Positions 6,738 through 9,807 of a stretch of DNA of 9,807 bases are shown here, piece by piece. Positions within the stretch are counted from its first letter, which is position 1. Each line of letters opens with the position of its first letter. Origin of the DNA: Sulfurimonas sp. (GTDB lineage Bacteria > Campylobacterota > Campylobacteria > Campylobacterales > Sulfurimonadaceae); assembly GCA_021107375.1 (NCBI GenBank), contig JAIOSY010000047.1:1-9807 (forward strand). The letters are read 5' to 3'. The notes beneath the pieces are model-generated. The model had not been told where the DNA came from. It saw only the letters and a list, made by a program, of their open reading frames with translations, and did not search any database. The position numbers were made by a program, and so were the translations under genes.

Positions 6738-6750
6738 TACCTAACCTTTC

Positions 6751-8463
6751 TTATTTATCACTAGATACGGATGCATTTTCAGCTTCTTCACCAAGAAGTG
6801 CTTCAAGAAGAGCTGCTATACTTTCAGGTTCATCTTCCACCATTGTTACAACTTTTTCAAGTAAAACATCATGTTTTAACTCATCTTCATTATAACCTTC
6901 ATTAACACCAAGTTGATTTTCAACTTTTTTACGCATTGCCTGAACTTTTTCGATTAAATCATCATCTTCATCATCACTTATATCTAATATTGGTTTATCA
7001 ATGTCCTCTTCATCTTTTGAAACCTCAAGCATTTTAGATGCAAATGGTGTAATAACTTTTTTATACACAATAAGAAGTAAAATAAGAACAAATAGATATT
7101 TAAATAAACCAGAAAAAGGTGCTAAATATATCTCACTAAAGGCAAGTGCTTGAGAAACTCCATCTTCACCAATATCTGTTTTCTCTCTTTTAAACTGAAG
7201 ATTTTTTACACTTATTATATCCCCTCTATCTTCATTAATCCCTATTGACTGACTAACTAAAGAGCTCAAGGCTAAAAGGTCTGTTTCATCTAAAGCTTTA
7301 TACTCTAACTCTTGAGTAGAAGAGCCCTCTTCATCAAGTTTATAATTATATTTTCCATCAACTAAAACAGTTGCTGTAATTCTTTTTATTCTAGCAAATT
7401 GTGATTTTGTTGTAGATACAGTTTTACCAACTTCATAATTAGTAGTCCCTGTGTTTTTTTCATATTTTTCAGTTGAGTTATCATTTTTCAAACCTTGAAC
7501 TGGTCCGATATTACTAACTGTTCCAGGAACTCCACCAATCTCAGCTGGTTTAGAGCCCTCTTTTTTCTCTTCACTTATCTGCTCACTTCTTACAACATTT
7601 TCTGGATCAAATGTCTCTGATGTAGAGTTTTTTACAGAAAAATCATACTCAATAGTTACCTGAGCAATAACTTTCTCTTTTCCCCCAACAAAAGGGGAAA
7701 CAATTTGAATAATCTTTCTCTGTCTTCTTTTTTCCTCTTTAGTTTTATAATTTTGTTGAACAACTGAAAGTTCGCCCATCTGAGCCATCTCATCTTCATC
7801 ACCAAGAGTCTCACCATCTCCATTAATCAACATAACATTAGAAGGAGTAAGCTTCGAAACAGCAGATGATACAAGGTTTTTAATCCCTCTTATCTGTCGT
7901 GAAGATAAAGTTCTACCCTCATGAAGAGTAATCATAACAGAAGCAGTTGGGGGAACCTCTTTTGATACAAACAGCGTTTCTTTTGAAAGAGCTAAACTTA
8001 CAGACGCACTATCAATCGGAGCCAAACCATTAATAGTTCTTGACAACTCACCCTCTAAAGCACGAAGAAACTTAACATTTTGATCAAAACTCGTAGCACC
8101 AAACTCTTGTTCATTAAAAAGTTCAAAACCAACACCACCATCTTTGGGAATACCAAGTGAGGCAATAGCGATTCTCTCTTTATATACAACATCTTTTGGA
8201 ACTTTTATAACATTATTTGCTAAAAGTTCATAAGGAATCTCATCTTTTTCCAGCTGTTCTACTACTTTTGCAGCATCACTAGAACTAAGAGAATCAAAAA
8301 GCACTTCATATTTATCTTTTGTAGTTTTATTAGCTGTAAAAATAACCATAAAAATTAAAAATGAGATAATTCCAACAACTGCTACAGCAATAATAATTCG
8401 CTGCTGCTTAGTTAATTTTGCATATAAAACAGAAAGTTGTGAAAAAAGTACTTTAAAATCCAT
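6751..8463 (-). CDS. fliF: Flagellar MS-ring protein FliF
   Basis: FliF multimerises in the inner membrane to form the MS-ring, the base on which the C-ring and export gate are built. The 570-residue protein has a transmembrane helix near 23-43, a YscJ/FliF ring-building region (about 46-220, including EFGATSFDQNVKFLRALEGEL and the NGLAPIDSASVSLAL segment), a further periplasmic domain, a second transmembrane helix near 453-471, and an acidic cytoplasmic tail. The conserved C-terminal FliG-binding helix is about 533-560 (LLEKVVTMVEDEPESIAALL). The start ATG has GGGA upstream at good spacing in the 18-base gap after hisC. fliF follows an amino-acid biosynthesis gene directly, with no fliE or flagellar-type promoter at this point, so it appears to depend on readthrough from pheA-hisC or a promoter further upstream. 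Confidence 0.98.
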   Translation of the reverse strand: MDFKVLFSQLSVLYAKLTKQQRIIIAVAVVGIISFLIFMVIFTANKTTKDKYEVLFDSLSSSDAAKVVEQLEKDEIPYELLANNVIKVPKDVVYKERIAIASLGIPKDGGVGFELFNEQEFGATSFDQNVKFLRALEGELSRTINGLAPIDSASVSLALSKETLFVSKEVPPTASVMITLHEGRTLSSRQIRGIKNLVSSAVSKLTPSNVMLINGDGETLGDEDEMAQMGELSVVQQNYKTKEEKRRQRKIIQIVSPFVGGKEKVIAQVTIEYDFSVKNSTSETFDPENVVRSEQISEEKKEGSKPAEIGGVPGTVSNIGPVQGLKNDNSTEKYEKNTGTTNYEVGKTVSTTKSQFARIKRITATVLVDGKYNYKLDEEGSSTQELEYKALDETDLLALSSLVSQSIGINEDRGDIISVKNLQFKREKTDIGEDGVSQALAFSEIYLAPFSGLFKYLFVLILLLIVYKKVITPFASKMLEVSKDEEDIDKPILDISDDEDDDLIEKVQAMRKKVENQLGVNEGYNEDELKHDVLLEKVVTMVEDEPESIAALLEALLGEEAENASVSSDK

Positions 8464-8481
8464 TAATTTCCCGTTTTTATA
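8464..8481 (-). promoter_or_regulatory. hisC-fliF spacer with fliF ribosome site
   Basis: This 18-base gap holds GGGA followed by AATTA and the ATG, a good Shine-Dalgarno. It shows no sigma-54 (GG-N10-GC) or sigma-28 signature, which argues against a dedicated flagellar promoter here. Confidence 0.6.
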
Positions 8482-9579
8482 TTATATTAACTCTGCAAAT
8501 AGTTCAAAAAACTTACTATTTTGCTCATGCGTTCCAACAGTTACTCTTATAGCATTCATCCCATAACCACTTAAATCTCTAACTATCATCCCTCTTTGAA
8601 GGAGCTTAGTAGATATTTCAGACGAATTTTGTTTTTCATTTAAACAAAGAGTAACAAAGTTTGTAAAACTGTTTATTATATCTATTTTTTGCTGTGAAGC
8701 AAATTCTTCATAGCGATTCATCTCATCAAAACTTAAAGAGATTGATTTATTGACAAACTCTTCATCAGCTAAAGCCACTGATGCTGCTTCTAAAGATAAT
8801 GTTGTAATGTTAAACGGTGGACGAAGTTTATATAACTCTTTTATGATTTTCTCATTAGCTATACCATAACCAACTCTCATTCCACCAAGCCCATAAGCTT
8901 TTGAAAAAGTACCTAAATAGATAACATTTTCATATCTTTCAACGATTGTTTTTGGCTCAATTTTTTTACTTTTATCTTTAGCTTGTCCATACTCCATATA
9001 AGCACCATCAACAACAACTAAGGTATCAGAATCAATCTTGTCTAAAAACTCAAACATATCTGATGAATCTATCGCATCACCAGTTGGATTATTAGGTGTA
9101 CAAAGAAAAATAATATCTGGATTTTGCTCTTTATAAAGTGTATAAAATTCCTCTAAATCATGGTGCTCGGAAGCTGTTCTAATAATCTCAGCACCCACAT
9201 GCCGAGCATAAATCTCATACATCGCAAAAGTTACACTATTTATCAAAATCTTTGAATTAGAATCAGCCTTAGCATGCATCAAAAACTCAATAACCTGATC
9301 ACTTCCCGAACCGATAATAATATTTTCATCATTAACTTCAAATCTACTACTAAGAGCATTTTTAAGCTTTGTCATAGAGTCATCAGGATAAAGTGCCATA
9401 TTTGAGACAATTTCAACTACTGCTTTTTGAACCTTAGGAGAACACCCATAAGGGTTCTCATTTGAAGCAAGTTTTATAATATCTTTGGGCTCAATTCCAA
9501 ACTCTCTTACAACTAATTCTATAGGCTTTCCAGCTTCATATGTTTTTATATTTTCTAATTTTTTATTAAATGTCATCAT
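8482..9579 (-). CDS. hisC: Histidinol-phosphate aminotransferase
   Basis: HisC transfers an amino group from glutamate to imidazole-acetol phosphate in histidine biosynthesis. The 365 residues have the full fold-type I aminotransferase set: ASNENPYG (38-45), YPDD (64-67), TPNNPTG (161-167), D191 and Y194 in DGAYMEYG, the PLP lysine K227 in [12 protein letters not shown]235 in MRVGYG, and R345 in NAIRVTVGT near the end. NENP and TFSKAYGL distinguish HisC from other aminotransferases, although some HisC proteins also act on aromatic substrates. Being next to pheA makes a secondary role in phenylalanine or tyrosine transamination possible. The start is a twin ATGATG, seven bases after the pheA stop; either could be used. 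One copy of the 12-bp repeat word falls inside (RHVG codons), the only copy outside the left 3 kb. Confidence 0.95.
   Translation of the reverse strand: MMTFNKKLENIKTYEAGKPIELVVREFGIEPKDIIKLASNENPYGCSPKVQKAVVEIVSNMALYPDDSMTKLKNALSSRFEVNDENIIIGSGSDQVIEFLMHAKADSNSKILINSVTFAMYEIYARHVGAEIIRTASEHHDLEEFYTLYKEQNPDIIFLCTPNNPTGDAIDSSDMFEFLDKIDSDTLVVVDGAYMEYGQAKDKSKKIEPKTIVERYENVIYLGTFSKAYGLGGMRVGYGIANEKIIKELYKLRPPFNITTLSLEAASVALADEEFVNKSISLSFDEMNRYEEFASQQKIDIINSFTNFVTLCLNEKQNSSEISTKLLQRGMIVRDLSGYGMNAIRVTVGTHEQNSKFFELFAELI
9195..9206 (+). repeat. 12-bp repeat word, copy 7 (YCACATGCCRAS)
   Basis: The plus strand reads CCACATGCCGAG, inside hisC, encoding Ala-Arg-His-Val-Gly on the minus strand. It is more than 6 kb from the other copies. 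Confidence 0.8.
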
Positions 9580-9586
9580 CTATCTT

Positions 9587-9807
9587 TTAATCCTCGCCCT
9601 TTACATAACTTCCAAGCCATGTTACTTCGCCATCATGTTTTGCTAAAACTCTTTGAATTGAGTCGTCATCTATATGTCCATAAAAATCTATGTAAAACCA
9701 GTAACCAAAGCCACTTTTATCTTTTGATGGACGAGATTCAATTTTTGATAAATTTATATTTTCATTATCAAAATCTTGTAAAAAATGAACAAGCGAACCA
9801 GGTTCCC
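9587..9807 (-). CDS. pheA: Prephenate dehydratase (PheA-type), C-terminal ACT domain only (partial, N-terminus off the right edge)
   Basis: I translated this directly from the minus strand: 72 C-terminal residues ending in GSYVKGED. It is the ACT regulatory domain of prephenate dehydratase. It begins EPGSLVHFL, matching the GALV loop, followed by NINLSKIESRPSK with the ESRP motif. Together these form the phenylalanine-binding allosteric site in this family. A later stretch, FYIDFYGHIDD, is also typical. PheA converts prephenate to phenylpyruvate and is feedback-inhibited by phenylalanine. In Campylobacterota it is usually fused to an N-terminal chorismate mutase, which cannot be seen here. 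It is seven bases upstream of hisC and in the same operon. Confidence 0.93.
   Translation of the reverse strand, partial: EPGSLVHFLQDFDNENINLSKIESRPSKDKSGFGYWFYIDFYGHIDDDSIQRVLAKHDGEVTWLGSYVKGED

Noticed and set aside
3630..7170. Shared string CCATCTTCACCA in dxs and fliF as a second repeat family
   Set aside because: Both copies encode Gly-Glu-Asp-Gly in the same frame with the preferred codons of this genome, so codon use explains them.
398..9206. The 12-bp word as an ordinary restriction site or transcription-factor operator
   Set aside because: Restriction targets tend to be avoided rather than enriched, and all seven copies lie inside coding sequence in either orientation, not near promoters. 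Neither idea is fully excluded without genome-wide data.

Overview
The window is AT-rich (about two thirds A+T by eye) and gene-dense. It looks like a chromosomal segment of a Campylobacterota (epsilonproteobacterial) genome, probably a Sulfurimonas-like marine or sulfur-oxidising lineage. The phylum call rests on the gene order pheA-hisC-fliF-fliG-fliH-dxs on the minus strand, which I recall as the order in Campylobacter jejuni. The genus-level guess is weaker.

Right part (about 3045-9807, all minus strand): the 3' end of pheA (prephenate dehydratase ACT domain), then hisC, fliF, fliG, fliH and dxs. Gaps are 2-18 bases, so this is one compact operon. It joins phenylalanine and histidine biosynthesis, the flagellar MS-ring, switch and export-regulator proteins, and the first step of the MEP isoprenoid pathway. 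No internal promoter or terminator is evident.

Left part (1-3053): dxs meets a convergent plus-strand gene, pgeF (YfiH/laccase-domain family), with a 9-base tail-to-tail overlap. pgeF is divergent from an ovothiol biosynthesis pair on the minus strand. ovoA encodes a 5-histidylcysteine sulfoxide synthase (DinB-like + FGE-like + methyltransferase domains). It overlaps by ATGA a PLP-dependent C-S lyase that is the likely ovoB and runs off the left edge. The 31-base gap between pgeF and ovoA carries two back-to-back -10 boxes, and pgeF appears to be leaderless.

Three things stand out. (1) A 12-bp word, YCACATGCCRAS, occurs seven times in both orientations and all reading frames, six of them in the leftmost 3 kb. 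This is far above chance and resembles a DNA-uptake-type or other genome-wide signature. (2) The OvoA methyltransferase domain is shortened near its C terminus and has an altered SAM motif I. (3) The ovoA/ovoB junction is a perfect A_AAA_AAA slippery heptamer, so a -1 slip would read straight from OvoA into the OvoB start codon. No RNA genes, CRISPR arrays or mobile elements were seen, and there is no gene-free stretch longer than about 31 bases.
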